From positions 121,183 to 185,182 of the forward strand of contig NZ_OLMM01000002.1 of NCBI RefSeq assembly GCF_900291475.1: DNA of 64,000 bases, given 5' to 3'. The stretch comes from Acidaminococcus hominis (GTDB taxonomy: Bacteria > Bacillota > Negativicutes > Acidaminococcales > Acidaminococcaceae). Of this stretch, positions 49,955 through 60,800 are shown piece after piece. The notes below the pieces were generated by a model. It searched no databases and was not told where the DNA came from. It worked only from the letters and a program-made list of their open reading frames with translations. The first letter of the stretch is position 1. Every line of letters begins with the position of its first letter. The position numbers were made by a program, and so were the translations under genes.

Positions 49955-49998
49955 AAAAGAAGCTGTGCAAAATGGATTTCCTTTTTGCACAGCTTCTC
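49955..49998 (-). terminator. Intrinsic terminator of the desulfoferrodoxin gene
   Basis: GAAGCTGTGCAAAA and TTTTGCACAGCTTC pair across a 9-10 base loop; the A-run at the left gives the T-run on the minus strand. It lies 14 bp after the stop. Confidence 0.85.
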
Positions 49999-50011
49999 CA
50001 ATTACACGGTC

Positions 50012-50386
50012 TTAGGCTTTCCACAGACCATGCAGGTTGCAGTAAGCGTAAACGCCTTCGACTTCATCCCCTGCTACCAGAGCAAAAGCTGCTTTCGGAG
50101 CATCGCCCGGTTTCAGGTCTTTTCTTTGTACGCCATTCTTGGTGGCCAAAACGATGAATTCAATATAATGTTCTGCAGTCATAGGATGTTCCACAGAGCC
50201 AACGGTAACATTCACTACGCCGTCCTTCACTTCATAAACAGGTACGTGTTTTTCTTTGGCAGCGTCAACCGTATTGGGGACCAATTCACCCATTTTTTCG
50301 CCGCAGCAGATTACGGGAACACCGGTAGCTTTTACCAAAGTAATGATTTGACCACAATGGGCACATTTAAAGAATTTAGGTTCCAT
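50012..50386 (-). CDS. dfx: Desulfoferrodoxin (superoxide reductase, two iron centres)
   Basis: Reduces superoxide to peroxide in anaerobes. The 124-residue protein has an N-terminal desulforedoxin domain with the four Cys of centre I (CAHC and VICC). The C-terminal domain contributes the centre II ligands: His in EKHVPV and SVEHPMTAEHYIEFI, and Cys and His in AYCNLHGLWK. It is the full-length type. GAGGAGG precedes the ATG. It lies upstream of hgdH on the same strand, with independent terminators between. Confidence 0.95.
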   Translation of the reverse strand: MEPKFFKCAHCGQIITLVKATGVPVICCGEKMGELVPNTVDAAKEKHVPVYEVKDGVVNVTVGSVEHPMTAEHYIEFIVLATKNGVQRKDLKPGDAPKAAFALVAGDEVEGVYAYCNLHGLWKA

Positions 50387-50533
50387 AATAAAGCCTCCTC
50401 ATAGATAACCATAACCAATTGAATGTCTGTCTTCAACATCTATTGATGTTACCTATATAGTAACACAAAATGAAGGTTTTTACCACAGATTTCTATTTCT
50501 TAATAAATGTTCTTATTTATACACAACTATATA

Positions 50534-50998
50534 TTACCGGTTCCGATCCTTCATGGCCCGGTCAATATCCCGCTTGGCAGCCCGCTCCGCCATGTCCCGG
50601 CGCTTGTCATAGATTTTTTTACCGGTAGCCAGGGCCAGCTTGCATTTCACCAGGCCATGGGAAAAGTACAGCTGCAGGGGGACCAAGGTAAACCCTCTTT
50701 CCTTGGTCTTGCCAATGAGCTTTTGGATTTCCCGCTTGTGCATGAGCAGCTTCCGGTCCCGCAGGGGTTCATGGTTAAAGATGTTCCCGTGGTCATAGGG
50801 GCTAATATGCAGATTATACAAATAGACCTCGCAGGTTTTGGTAATGGCCGCGTAAGCGTCCTTCAGATTGGCTTTCCCCTGGCGCAGGGATTTCACCTCT
50901 GTGCCGGTCAGGACAATGCCTGTTTCATAGGTCTCGTGGATATTGTAATCATGCCTTGCTTTTCTGTTTTCGGCTATGACCTTCACCGTTTTTTCCAT
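50534..50998 (-). CDS. smpB: SsrA-binding protein SmpB
   Basis: Partner of tmRNA in trans-translation. The 154-residue protein has [30 protein letters not shown] at the start (OB-fold core, residues about 10-40), [20 protein letters not shown] and a basic C-terminal tail ([18 protein letters not shown]). GGAGG lies 7 bases before the ATG, inside the end of rnr, which it overlaps by 50 bp. No ssrA gene is seen next to it. Confidence 0.96.
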   Translation of the reverse strand: MEKTVKVIAENRKARHDYNIHETYETGIVLTGTEVKSLRQGKANLKDAYAAITKTCEVYLYNLHISPYDHGNIFNHEPLRDRKLLMHKREIQKLIGKTKERGFTLVPLQLYFSHGLVKCKLALATGKKIYDKRRDMAERAAKRDIDRAMKDRNR

Positions 50999-53399
50999 GT
51001 CGATTCCTCCGTCTTCTTCTGCCGCCGTTGGTGGATTTACCCTGCTCTAGCGGGGCCTTGGTACTGGTGGGGCTATTGGACGTATTTTGACCCTGGGCTG
51101 CATTGCCGCCCTTCTTCTTGCGTCTTCTCTTTCTCTTGTGCTTCTTGTCTCCGGCGGGAGCCTCTCCGGCAATCAGGTCCTTCTTATCCAGCGCACCGCC
51201 GGTCTGGCGTTTTTCCTTCTTCTTGCTCTGCCGGGTCAGGTCCTGACGCATCCGGGACAGCTGGTATTCCGGCATCCCGGCCAGTACAAAGTCGATTTTC
51301 CGTTCGGCCACGTTCACCTGGAGCACCTGAATCTTTACAGTATCCCCCAAACGGTACCGATGGCCCAAATGCTCACCAATCAGGGCATACTGCCCTTCCA
51401 GATATTCATAGTAATCATCGGTCAGACTGGAAATATGCACCAGTCCTTCCACCCCATTGGCCAATTCCACAAAGAAGCCAAAGGAGGAAACCCCGGAAAT
51501 GGTTCCTTCAAATTCCTGGTCCACAAACTGGAGCATATATTCCGCCATTTTAAGATCTACCGTCTGGCGTTCCGCTTCAATGGCCGCCCGCTCCCGGGTG
51601 GAGCAATGGGTGGAAATCAGCGCCAGCTTGGCCGTTCTTTCTTCCGCTTCTTCCCGGGACAGACGCTTGCCGGACAGCTGCTCCCGCAGCAGCCGGTGCA
51701 CCATCAAGTCCGGATAACGGCGGATGGGCGAAGTAAAGTGGGTATAGTAGGTAGCAGCCAGGCCAAAGTGCCCAATGTTTTCCGGCTGGTACACGGCCTG
51801 TTTCATGCTCCGGAGAGCTACCGTAGAAATCAGCCGTTCTTCCGGCTTGCCTGCCACCTTTTCCAAAGCCTTGGCCAAGGTCTTGGGTTTGATATCGTCT
51901 TCGTCAATTTTCAGGGTGACCCCAAAGACGCTCATCAGCTTGGCCAGGTCCGTAATCTTGTCCCGGTCCGGCACATCGTGCACCCGGTAGATAAAAGGCC
52001 GTTTCTTTTTGGCCATATGGGCAGCCACCGTTTCGTTGGCCGCCAGCATGAATTCCTCAATCATCATTTCCGCAATGGAGCGGATCCGCTGCTTGATTTC
52101 AATGGGGTGCTTCTTTTCGTCCAGGATCACCTTTTGTTCCGGCAGCTCAAAGTTGATGGAGCCCCGTTTTTCCCGGCGCTTCTTGAGTACTTTGCTGAGT
52201 TCTGCCATGGTTTCCAGCATGGGAACGATATCCTGGTACTTTTTCCGCAGTTCAGGATCCTGTTCCACCAGAATATCCCGGACATCATCGTAGTTCATCC
52301 GGTGCAGGGAATTGATGACCGCAGGGGCAATCTCATAGCTCAGAAGCTTACCGGTTTTCCCGTCCAGGAGCATTTCGCAGCTCATGGTCAGCCGGTCTTC
52401 CCCTTCGTTCAGGCTGCAAATGCCATTGGAAAGTTCCACCGGCAGCATGGGCAGTACCCGGTCCACCAGGTATACGCTGGTACCCCGCTCGTAGGCTTCG
52501 TTGTCCAGGGCCGTATGGGGATGAACGTAATAGCTGACGTCGGCAATGTAGACCCCCAGGAAGTAGTTGTCCCCCTGTTTTTCCACGTACACAGCGTCAT
52601 CCAGGTCCTTGGCATCTACCCCGTCAATGGTGATGATGCTCCAGTCTCGGCGGTCCTTCCGGTTTTCAATTTCCTTGGGTTTGATTTTCTTTTCCACCTG
52701 CTGGGCGGCTTCCTGGACCTTGGCTGGGAATTCCGTGGGCAGGTCGTTGTCCTTGATAATGGACAGGATTTCCAGCCCGATGTCCCCCTGCTTGCCCAGG
52801 ATTTCTACAATCTTACCCTCAGCATTCCGACGTTCATCCGGCCAGGTAGTAATTTCCACCACTACTTTTTCCTTATCCTTGGCACCGTTAAAATCTCTCC
52901 GGCGCACATAGATATCCCGGGAAATCCGTTTGTTGTCCGGAATTACAAAGGCAAATTCCTTGGACTTGGAGAAGGTTCCTACCAGCTTGTGGTGGGCCCG
53001 CTTCAAAATCCGGATAACCTTCCCTTCCAGGCGTCCGTCAAAGCTGCTTTTGGACACCCGGGCCATGACCGTATCGCCGTCCATGGCCCCGGACAGGGAA
53101 TTGGCCGGAACAAACAGGTCCGGGTCCCCATTTTTCACCAGGGGCACCACAAAGCCAAAGCCCTTGCTGGTAACCTGGCAGCGGCCCGTAACCAGGCCCA
53201 TAGCCTGAGGCAGCCCGAAGGTATCAAAACGGGTGCGTACAATTACCCCGTTTTCTTCCAGGTCCTTCATGACCTCCTCATACAGGTCCTGATCCTTGTC
53301 CGAAAGGGCAATGGCACCTTGCAGGTCGTCCGCCGACAGGGGGGCAGGGTTGGCGGTCATATACGCAGTAATTTGTTCTTCCAGTTCTTTTCTATTCAT
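50949..53399 (-). CDS. rnr: Ribonuclease R
   Basis: A processive 3'-5' exoribonuclease of the RNB family that also helps tmRNA-mediated decay. Order of domains in 816 residues: N-terminal winged helix (1-65), two cold-shock domains (about 75-230), catalytic RNB ([16 protein letters not shown] with the Asp cluster; [18 protein letters not shown]) and S1 domain (about 630-710, [25 protein letters not shown] region). A long Lys/Arg/Gly tail of about 90 residues includes poly-basic blocks. The ATG at 53399 has GGAG 6 bases upstream and overlaps the thioesterase stop by 8 bp. Confidence 0.95.
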   Translation of the reverse strand: MNRKELEEQITAYMTANPAPLSADDLQGAIALSDKDQDLYEEVMKDLEENGVIVRTRFDTFGLPQAMGLVTGRCQVTSKGFGFVVPLVKNGDPDLFVPANSLSGAMDGDTVMARVSKSSFDGRLEGKVIRILKRAHHKLVGTFSKSKEFAFVIPDNKRISRDIYVRRRDFNGAKDKEKVVVEITTWPDERRNAEGKIVEILGKQGDIGLEILSIIKDNDLPTEFPAKVQEAAQQVEKKIKPKEIENRKDRRDWSIITIDGVDAKDLDDAVYVEKQGDNYFLGVYIADVSYYVHPHTALDNEAYERGTSVYLVDRVLPMLPVELSNGICSLNEGEDRLTMSCEMLLDGKTGKLLSYEIAPAVINSLHRMNYDDVRDILVEQDPELRKKYQDIVPMLETMAELSKVLKKRREKRGSINFELPEQKVILDEKKHPIEIKQRIRSIAEMMIEEFMLAANETVAAHMAKKKRPFIYRVHDVPDRDKITDLAKLMSVFGVTLKIDEDDIKPKTLAKALEKVAGKPEERLISTVALRSMKQAVYQPENIGHFGLAATYYTHFTSPIRRYPDLMVHRLLREQLSGKRLSREEAEERTAKLALISTHCSTRERAAIEAERQTVDLKMAEYMLQFVDQEFEGTISGVSSFGFFVELANGVEGLVHISSLTDDYYEYLEGQYALIGEHLGHRYRLGDTVKIQVLQVNVAERKIDFVLAGMPEYQLSRMRQDLTRQSKKKEKRQTGGALDKKDLIAGEAPAGDKKHKRKRRRKKKGGNAAQGQNTSNSPTSTKAPLEQGKSTNGGRRRRRNRHGKNGEGHSRKQKSKA

Positions 53400-53799
53400 G
53401 CTTCTCCTCATACATCAGCTTGGCATCAGCCTCGGCGGCAATGGTCCCGTCCTCCCGGACCACCTGCCCCGTCATTTCCAGCAGAATGCCCTTGCGCTTC
53501 TTGACTTTGGTGATGATGGAGATTTTTTCCCCAATCAGAACCGGCTGACGGAAGCGCACCTCCAGCCGTGCCGTATAGGCCACCCGATGTTCATATAAAT
53601 AAGGGTAATTCCCCATGGTTTCGTCCAGCAGCGTGGAAATAAGGCCTCCATGCATCCGGCCATCATAGCTTTGGTGCACCGGCTGGGGAACAAAGCTGGC
53701 ATAGCAGCCTTCCTCGTCCACCTTGAAATGCATATGCAGGCCAATGGGGTTGTCCTTGCCGCAGCCAAAACACAGGGTATCACGATCTGCGAGATTCAT
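53392..53799 (-). CDS. PaaI-type hotdog thioesterase
   Basis: A 135-residue hotdog-fold protein. CFGCGKDNPIGLHM at the start is typical of a Cys-containing group, followed by SYDGRMHGGLISTLLDETMGNYPYL (HGG...D/E catalytic helix) and the strand ARLEVRFRQPVLIGEKISII. It likely hydrolyses acyl-CoA or acyl-carrier thioesters; the substrate is unknown. GGAGG lies 8 bases upstream of the ATG. It overlaps both its neighbours in the secG-esterase-thioesterase-rnr-smpB set. Confidence 0.87.
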   Translation of the reverse strand: MNLADRDTLCFGCGKDNPIGLHMHFKVDEEGCYASFVPQPVHQSYDGRMHGGLISTLLDETMGNYPYLYEHRVAYTARLEVRFRQPVLIGEKISIITKVKKRKGILLEMTGQVVREDGTIAAEADAKLMYEEKHE

Positions 53800-54541
53800 A
53801 TTTTTTATCCTCCAAAAAATGCAAAATGCTTTGATAAATTTTTTCCCGGCCCTTGTAGAGGGTCATTACGTGCCGGGCCTTGGGCACCCACAGCAGCTTT
53901 TTCTTCCGGGAAGAAACGTGTGCATACAGGTAGCGGGCACTCTCCGGCCGCACCGTGTGGTCCGTGCGGGACTGGATAATGAGCAGCGGCACCTGGACCT
54001 TCCGGAGCCAGCGCCCCTTGCACAGGAGCAGCAGCCATTCCAGCTGGTGAATGCCAAAAAGGGGCATACAGGAATAGGCCACATTGTACCGTTCCGGGGC
54101 ATCAATTTCCCGAGGGTGCTTGGGCAACGCCCAGGCCTTCTGCCGGTCCGCCAGCCACAAAAAGTGGATGCGCCAGTCGTAGAGATAAATAGGGGTGGAA
54201 ATCAGCACCAGCCGGTCCACCTGGGGCAGGGTACCGGCGTACACAGCCAAAAGCCCGCCCATGGACAGTCCAATGACCGTTACCTCCCGGCATTGGTGCT
54301 TCAGCTTTTCTACTGCTTCCCGCACCTGGTCCAGCCACTCCGGATACGTTACTTTTGTCAGCTCCCGGGGATCCGTACCATGGCCGGCCAGCCGCAGGCC
54401 ATACACCGTATAGCCGTGCTGGTGCAGGGTCTCTCCCAGTTCCCGCAGCTCCGCAGGGGTTCCGGTAAACCCATGGACCAAAAGTACGGCCCGCTGGTTA
54501 TTTCCTTCCCAGTAGTAGCTTTCTGCTCCGGGCATCACCAT
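53780..54541 (-). CDS. Alpha/beta hydrolase (carboxylesterase Est30-like)
   Basis: A 253-residue serine hydrolase of the short-chain carboxylesterase/monoacylglycerol lipase group often found between secG and rnr. LLVHGFTGTPAELREL forms the oxyanion region, GLSMGGLLAV the nucleophile elbow (GxSxG), QSRTDHTVRPESARYLY holds the catalytic Asp and KARHVMTLYKGRE the His. The ATG at 54541 has GGAGG 9 bases upstream; the frame extends further but without a site. It overlaps the thioesterase start by 20 bp. Confidence 0.9.
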   Translation of the reverse strand: MVMPGAESYYWEGNNQRAVLLVHGFTGTPAELRELGETLHQHGYTVYGLRLAGHGTDPRELTKVTYPEWLDQVREAVEKLKHQCREVTVIGLSMGGLLAVYAGTLPQVDRLVLISTPIYLYDWRIHFLWLADRQKAWALPKHPREIDAPERYNVAYSCMPLFGIHQLEWLLLLCKGRWLRKVQVPLLIIQSRTDHTVRPESARYLYAHVSSRKKKLLWVPKARHVMTLYKGREKIYQSILHFLEDKKYESRRS

Positions 54542-54643
54542 GCCGCCACACCTCCCGTTCCCTATTTTGGTACGCAAAAAGGGCATTACCTGCAAAAGGC
54601 AATGCCACAGTGCGCTCTCATATACAAATTCAGTCGCCGTAAA

Positions 54644-54868
54644 TTACTGGATACGGGCAATGACCACATTGATAATGGCAAAAGCCAAACCCAGACCTAC
54701 TGTAAAACGGGACAGTGCTTCGTCCATGTCTGTCGGTTTGCCGCCAAACAGGGATTCGCCGCCGCCCAGGCCGCTGAAACCTGCACTTTTCCCAGACTGC
54801 AATAAAATAGAAATCATCATAAGAACGCTGACGATGACATCCAGTACCATCAAAATATTTAAAGCCAC
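54644..54868 (-). CDS. secG: Preprotein translocase subunit SecG
   Basis: A 74-residue two-helix subunit of the SecYEG channel: helix 1 ILMVLDVIVSVLMMISILLQ, the conserved GGGESLFGG-like loop and helix 2 FTVGLGLAFAIINVVIA. The likely start is GTG at 54868 with GGAGG 8 bases before it; a GTG five codons earlier overlaps the site. It begins the cluster that leads to rnr and smpB, as in many Firmicutes. Confidence 0.93.
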   Translation of the reverse strand: MALNILMVLDVIVSVLMMISILLQSGKSAGFSGLGGGESLFGGKPTDMDEALSRFTVGLGLAFAIINVVIARIQ

Positions 54869-54973
54869 AGGTATTCCCTCCACACTCTAGATTGTATTAT
54901 TGTAACATAAAGGAGCACCAGTGACAACCATTCCCGGCACATTTACCCAAGCTTTACCTAAAAAAGCTTCTCG

Positions 54974-56248
54974 TTAGGAGAATTGCACCGTGAAGGTAAT
55001 GACGCCCTTGTCAAAGGTCACCTTCAGTTGGCCGCCCAACAGATTCATCACTTCTTCTGCCATGGAAAGCCCAATGCCGTAGCCGGCCTTCTTGGAATTA
55101 TGGGACTCGTCTCCCCGGTAGAACCGCTCGAAGAAATGGTTGTAGTCCACCCCTTCTCCTTCCTTGTAACTGTTGGAAACAGCGGCCTTAAAGCCATGCT
55201 TGCCGTTTCGGGTCAGCACAGCCCAAATGGTCCCCTCATCATCACAGTACTTGGCCGCGTTGTCCATGAGAATGGTGAACACCTCATAGAGATATTTTTC
55301 CTCTGAGAGGGCCCGAATATCCGGGGGGATATCCAGCACCAGCTTTTTCTTTTCCCCTTCCACCAGGGGCGAAAAGGCCTTCACTGCATCTGTAAAAAGG
55401 GCGGACACGTCCACATCTTTCAGGGTCAAACTGGACTGGCTCTTTTCCCCCATTTTGGCCAGCATGATCAGCTCGTTGATCAGCCGGGTCAGCCGCTTGA
55501 CCTGCATCAGGATGTTGTCCGTCCACTGGCTTTTCCCGTTGAGCAGTTCCATGGCCTCTGCATTGGCAGAAATAATGGCAATGGGGGTTTTTAGCTCATG
55601 CCCGGCATTGGTGATAAACCGCTTTTGGTTCTCCATATTTTCCACAAAGGGCTGAATGGCAAAATTGCACAAAAAGCTCAGCACCAAGATGTACAGCAGC
55701 ACGCAGATAAGCCCAAAGCGCACCGAGTAGCGCATAAAGGCTTCCACCGCAGCCACATCCCGGGTGCAGTCCATCACTACTACCATATAGTCCCCGCCAG
55801 GCTGGGGGGAAACCAAAAAGGCATAGCTGGCCCGTTCTTTTTTAAACACGCCCTGCTTTTGTTGGTTCTCCAGCACCTTGTCAATGACTTCCAGGGCTTC
55901 CTGCTGGTCAAAGGCAGAAATGTTGGTCAGGTTCAGCTGGGTGACCTTGCCGTTGGTTTCATCCACAAAGGCGCTGAAATATCGGGTCTGGTGGGCAAAT
56001 TCCGGGGTATTGTTGTACCATTCCGGGTCATTGAGCCAGCTGCTCCAGCTTTCCGAAGGCAGCGGAATCTGGTGGGCCGGCATCATACCGCCGTTTTGGG
56101 CAATGACGTTCAGGAGGGTGGTCACTTCTGATTCCATCTTCATATAGCTGATGACGTTGATGAGGCCCAGAGCTCCTGTCAGGATAATCACCACGGCAAT
56201 CAGCGCCATGAGAATGAATTTCCGCCGCAGCCGGTGCACCATATTCAT
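54974..56248 (-). CDS. Two-component sensor histidine kinase
   Basis: A 424-residue membrane kinase: helix 1 (about 9-33), a 145-residue extracytoplasmic sensor domain, helix 2 (about 180-200), then directly the DHp domain with the phosphoacceptor His in NAGHELKTPIAII, with no clear HAMP domain. The HATPase domain has FTILMDNAAKYC (N box), SYKEGEGVDYNHFFERFYR (F box) and KKAGYGIGLSMAEEV (G box). The gene lies 12 bp after the response regulator gene; GGAGG precedes its ATG. The signal is not known. Confidence 0.92.
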   Translation of the reverse strand: MNMVHRLRRKFILMALIAVVIILTGALGLINVISYMKMESEVTTLLNVIAQNGGMMPAHQIPLPSESWSSWLNDPEWYNNTPEFAHQTRYFSAFVDETNGKVTQLNLTNISAFDQQEALEVIDKVLENQQKQGVFKKERASYAFLVSPQPGGDYMVVVMDCTRDVAAVEAFMRYSVRFGLICVLLYILVLSFLCNFAIQPFVENMENQKRFITNAGHELKTPIAIISANAEAMELLNGKSQWTDNILMQVKRLTRLINELIMLAKMGEKSQSSLTLKDVDVSALFTDAVKAFSPLVEGEKKKLVLDIPPDIRALSEEKYLYEVFTILMDNAAKYCDDEGTIWAVLTRNGKHGFKAAVSNSYKEGEGVDYNHFFERFYRGDESHNSKKAGYGIGLSMAEEVMNLLGGQLKVTFDKGVITFTVQFS

Positions 56249-56260
56249 TGCAGCACCTCC

Positions 56261-56944
56261 TTAGCTGGCCTGGGACACGGGTTTCAGGGTAAAGGAGCCG
56301 CCCTGACTTCCGTCAATTTCCAAATTGCCCCCAATGGCCTTCAGTTTTTCCCGCAGATAGGAAATGTAGATCCACACAATCCCCGGATCTTCCTGCTTTT
56401 CTTCTTGCCACACGTGCTCCAGCAGCTGCTGGGTGGGACAGGGCTTTCCCGCATGGACCATCAGGTACCGCATCAGCTGGGTTTCCTTGGGTGACAGCCG
56501 GACCGCACTGCGGCTGGACAGTTCCCCTTCCCCGCAGTTTAGGGTCACGGACCCAGCAGTTAGTTTTTCCGGATTGAATTCACTCTGGCGGCGGGTCAAA
56601 GAACGGATCCGGGCCAGCAGTTCGCCCATAGCAAAGGGTTTCGTCAGATAATCATCTGCCCCGGCATCCAGGCCCAGAATCTTGTCGTCCACTTCCGCCT
56701 TGGCCGTCAGCATAATTACCGGGGTGGTATCCCCCGTGGCCCGGATTTCCTCCAGGGCCGTAATGCCATCTTTTACCGGCATCATAATATCAAAAACCAT
56801 GCAATCGTATAAATTTTTGCTGGCCTTGTCCACTGCTTCCTGTCCGTTGGCCGCCAAATCCACCTCATGACCCTGATGGGTCAAAATGGCCTGGACCGCC
56901 ATGGACATGGCCTTCTCGTCTTCTGCCAATAAGATTTTGCTCAC
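56261..56944 (-). CDS. OmpR-family response regulator
   Basis: A 227-residue regulator with a receiver domain (LAEDEK acidic pair, phospho-Asp in MVFDIMMPVKDG, LTAKAEVDDK, TKPF Lys) and a winged-helix output domain ending in IVWIYISYLREKLKA. Its GTG start overlaps the stop of the alarmone synthetase gene (GTGA), and it is followed by the kinase gene, so all three should be made from one transcript. Targets are unknown. Confidence 0.93.
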   Translation of the reverse strand: MSKILLAEDEKAMSMAVQAILTHQGHEVDLAANGQEAVDKASKNLYDCMVFDIMMPVKDGITALEEIRATGDTTPVIMLTAKAEVDDKILGLDAGADDYLTKPFAMGELLARIRSLTRRQSEFNPEKLTAGSVTLNCGEGELSSRSAVRLSPKETQLMRYLMVHAGKPCPTQQLLEHVWQEEKQEDPGIVWIYISYLREKLKAIGGNLEIDGSQGGSFTLKPVSQAS

Positions 56945-57588
56945 TGGTTTTCTTCCTCTCCTTCCGGTTCTTCCTGAAGCAGGTTCCGGATGGTCTGCAT
57001 GGCCAGGTCGCAGGCCGCCAGTTCATCCGCGCAGCGCTTCAGTTCTTGTCCAATCAGGGCTGCATTTTTAATGTGATGCTTGTATTTCATCTGGTGTTCC
57101 AGGCTGGCCCAGGAATCCATGGCAATGGTGCGCAGCTGGATTTCCGCATAAAACTTCCCAGGCTGGTTGCCGTCCACATCCCGGAACGGCTCCTCCAATT
57201 CCAGAATCATATGGTAGGACCGGTATCCATTGGGTTTTACATTGTGGATATAATCCTTTTCCTGGATCACCTTGCAGCCAGGAATCTGCTTGATGTAGTC
57301 AATATTTAACTTGATATCGTGCAAAAAGCGGCACACAATCCGGAGCCCAATGGCATCCCGAAGCTCCACCAGGGCAGAATGCGCATTCACCGGCAGCCCT
57401 TTCCGCCGGCATTTTTCTTCCATACTGTCCACGCTTTTGATCCGGTAGATCAGGTGCTCATAGGCCATCTCTCCGCTGCGCTGCTTTTCCACTTGGTTAT
57501 ACTTTTCAATCTGGTGGACCAAGTCCGTCTGGACCGTTTCCAGGACAGGAAGCCAGTCCCCGTAGGCATCTCCACTTGCTGTGATCAC
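56941..57588 (-). CDS. Small alarmone synthetase (RelQ/YjbM-type GTP pyrophosphokinase)
   Basis: A 215-residue single-domain RelA/SpoT synthetase making (p)ppGpp from ATP and GDP/GTP, without hydrolase or regulatory domains. Motifs: RIKSVDSMEEKCRRKG near 49, RDAIGLRIVCRF (Mg-binding Asp), KPNGYRSYHMILE and the catalytic YAEIQLRTIAMDSWASLEHQMKYK region (about 145-168). The C-terminus is a helix as in RelQ oligomers. The start is GTG with AAGGAGG about 9 bases upstream. It is the first gene of a unit with a response regulator and histidine kinase, an unusual partner set. Confidence 0.92.
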   Translation of the reverse strand: MITASGDAYGDWLPVLETVQTDLVHQIEKYNQVEKQRSGEMAYEHLIYRIKSVDSMEEKCRRKGLPVNAHSALVELRDAIGLRIVCRFLHDIKLNIDYIKQIPGCKVIQEKDYIHNVKPNGYRSYHMILELEEPFRDVDGNQPGKFYAEIQLRTIAMDSWASLEHQMKYKHHIKNAALIGQELKRCADELAACDLAMQTIRNLLQEEPEGEEENQ

Positions 57589-57763
57589 CTTTCGTTTCCT
57601 CCTTCAGGGGTACAAACCGTAACCTATTCTTTTACTATTGTAACATATTTGCCATGAAGGAAAAATGAAAAATCCGTGTGTGGGAAGAGGAAGCGTCAAG
57701 GGGCGTTTGGTTTCTTCAACACTAACGTTCAGGTCCCCACCCATTCCCCAGATTTCACACAAA

Positions 57764-57809
57764 AAAGCATTTCTCCAGAACCTGTCTGATCTGGAGAAAT
57801 GCTTTTTTC
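57764..57809. terminator. Bidirectional-looking intrinsic terminator after the autotransporter gene
   Basis: AAAAGCATTTCTCCAGA and TCTGGAGAAATGCTTTT form a 17-bp perfect stem with a 10-12 base loop and A/T runs outside. It follows the autotransporter stop by about 15 bp. Confidence 0.9.
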
Positions 57810-57823
57810 ACCTTAGTTCACAT

Positions 57824-60800
57824 TTACATACGTCTTGTAATCGTTACTCCATATGTGAAGCCCTGCTTTACCCCGTGCCAGCCCGTAACGCGTACGTCGG
57901 CGCCCCAGGGATTCTCTTTGGTCACTTTGCTCTGCCAGCCGAGCTCCAGGAATTCGCTGGAGCCTTTCATGCTGGCGTCGGGGGTGGTGTAGTCTCTGTA
58001 CCGTGCCGTGGCTTTGCCGTCAAATTCGTAATCCCAGCCAAGGCCTGCATAGAAGGTGGTGGTAGCTTCGTCCAGGTGTTTGGTCCATCTAAAGCCCAAA
58101 CGGGTCCAGATGGAATCCACCCCATCCAAATCGTAGTCAGCGCTGCCCAAACTGCTGTGCAGAGTCACGCTGTCACCGCCCAAATGGGAATAGAAGAATT
58201 TGCCGTAGACATTATAGTCGTTGGTAGCCTGACGGTAAATCCGCCCCAGACCGGCGTGGGCAGCAATATAACCAGCCCCAGAGTTATAGGTGGTACGGTA
58301 GCCGGCAATGCGTCCAGCATAGTCACCGTTTAGGCGGCCGGCCCGTACCAGGCCTTCGTAGTGGACGCCGTTGACCTGGTCTCTGCGGAGCAGGATACCA
58401 GCGCCTACATACCGCTGACTGCCGTCGCCCCGGGTGCCGTTCTTATAGCTGGTATAGTTTCCGGTACCGTATTCGATGAAAGGCATAATGGTGTCGGCGT
58501 AGTCTTTCTTAAAAACCCGCTTTACGAAGCCCAATTCACCATTGAACCCATTGGTATCCACCGTGGAACTGCTGTTATAGCGGAGGTTGTGGCCGCCCAG
58601 CATGACATAGGGGGTAAACTTGGCCTCCACTTCCCGTTCTTTCCTTTGGGCAATTTCTTCTGCACTAAGGGTCACATTCGCGTTCTTGGCATCTGCGGCG
58701 TCAAGAGGAGAAGCAGCTGCCATAACGGGTCCCTGTCTCAGGCTCATGCCGGCAGGGGAAGAAATATAGGGAGTGCCCAGCATATCCATAACGTTATGGT
58801 CATCATCCCGGAGCCGGGCCGCCTCATGGCTTTCGGCCCAGGCGGTTAGAGCTGCCTGGAGGCCATCGGTGACGGCTGCGTCGGAGCCGTTGGCTACCGT
58901 GCTGGCAGCATTGGCTTGGCCGTCGGCGATAACCTCCGTATCCGGGTGCAGGATGGGTTGGCTGTCGATGGGCACGTAGAGAACGATGGTATTGGCGTCC
59001 TGGGGCTTAATGTAGACCTTGCGCTGGAGGAAGGCTGCGTCGGTGACGATATCCTTACCGTCCATCATGGCGTAGCTGGTACCTGTGGTGTTGATTTCGT
59101 TGTTGGCGTCGTGGATCAGGTTGATCACTTCACCCGGATTCAGCTGGGTGGTATCCTCCACCCCGGCGTTAATGGCTGCCCCATGGACATCCGCAGTATC
59201 CGTCACTTCCAGCATGGTATCCCCGGCCTTGGCATCCGCCGGCACGTAGAAATTCAGGTTCTGGAAATAACCCAGGTTCTTAACTGTATTGCCCTTGGTG
59301 GAAAGATTCAGGGTGTTGCCGGTGCTCTCGGTGGTGCTATAGCCGCCGTAGAGGCTCATCATGGAGCCCAGTAGGCCGCCGGTAATGTTCACCGTGTTGT
59401 CTGTAGCCGGGCCCTCCTCGTTCACCCCGGCAGCAATCAGGTTCCCGCTCATAAGGGGGTTCTCTTCTTCGTCCGCAGCAATCGTGGTACCAATAGTACC
59501 GCCCTTGATATTCAGGATGTTGCCAGAAGCAATTCCTCCTGTGGTTTGACCGCCCACCAGATTCTTCTGGATTGTGCCGCCCTCAACGGTCACCGTATTG
59601 CGTTGTGCGTAACTGCGCAGCGGGCTATAGGCGCCATAGACGTTTCCTGCAGTCACCCCGCTGCCAAGCGTTACCTGGTTGTCATACATCGGACAAGAGG
59701 AATCCTTCAGCAGGTCGTCTGACGTGGCAATGGTGGTCAAATACCCGCCATAAATGGCGTCTGCCGTGACGTTGCCGCCGCTGATGGCCACTTGGTTGGC
59801 ATAAGCGCCGGGATTGCTTAGAAGTTTTAACTGATAAAACGTATCGTACGTCCGATAATAGGTTGTACCGTTGGATTTCCCGCCTGCGATAACCGAAGCC
59901 CCGGAAATCGTGGCATCCTGAAGCTTCAGGATATTCTCTAGAGCTTGGTTGGCACCAGCCCCTGCATAGATTTCCTGGGCTCCGTTTACCTTGACATTCG
60001 TAAGTGCAAGGCTGTTTTTATAGGCTGAAGCACCTGCATAGGCTGCTGCCAGCGTAGGTTTGCTTGGATAACCACCATCAGAGTCCAGGACCCCATCGGT
60101 GAAGCTAAGGGAACCACCTGTAATAGCTGCAGTATTACCGACTGCTTTCCCACTTACCGTATCCTCGCCCATAGCCTGCACGCCAATCAGGCAGCTTAAC
60201 CCACTTACTTCCGCATTCGTCAACTGCAGCTGGTTCTCGGAAGCATTCTGCTCAGCTTTTACCCCTTCCAATACGCTCAGGTTATACACCTTGCTATTTT
60301 CCACCGTAAGGCTGTTGCCCTGGGCAAGTCCCGTTGCGTCGGCCCCTATTAGACTGGTGCCGCTTACTGGGAGAAAAGTGATTTCACTATTTCCGGTAAT
60401 CTTCAGCTGGTTCTCACGGGTAAGAGTTGTATAAACTGCATCATCGTCTCCCTCATAAACCGTACCATAAACTCCACGCACTTCGGCCAGATTATCTATT
60501 TTGGTGTCTTCAATAGACATTGTATTTTTATACGGAGCTACGCCATATGCACCAACGATATACGAGGCATTGCCAGAAATGGTAGAAGCAGTAAAAGTTA
60601 CCTTATTCTCAGAAACACGGCCATAGGGAGAATAACCACCCCATAAATAACGAAGACCTGAAACCGTACTCTGATTTAGTTTCACAGCATTAGCTGCAAC
60701 CGTTCCCTTTTCACTTAACCCACCACAAATCATATAAGCACCGTCAGCAGCTGCCTGATTCAATTCTAGAGAATTGTTTGAAGCACTGACTAACCCTAAT

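Noticed and set aside
50387-50533. ssrA gene next to smpB
   Set aside because: The 147-bp gap after smpB is AT-rich and too short for tmRNA; no T-arm is seen.
51087-53504. 805-codon open frame on the plus strand opposite rnr
   Set aside because: It mirrors rnr exactly, has no ribosome site or recognisable domain, and arises from the GC-rich codon use of the real gene.
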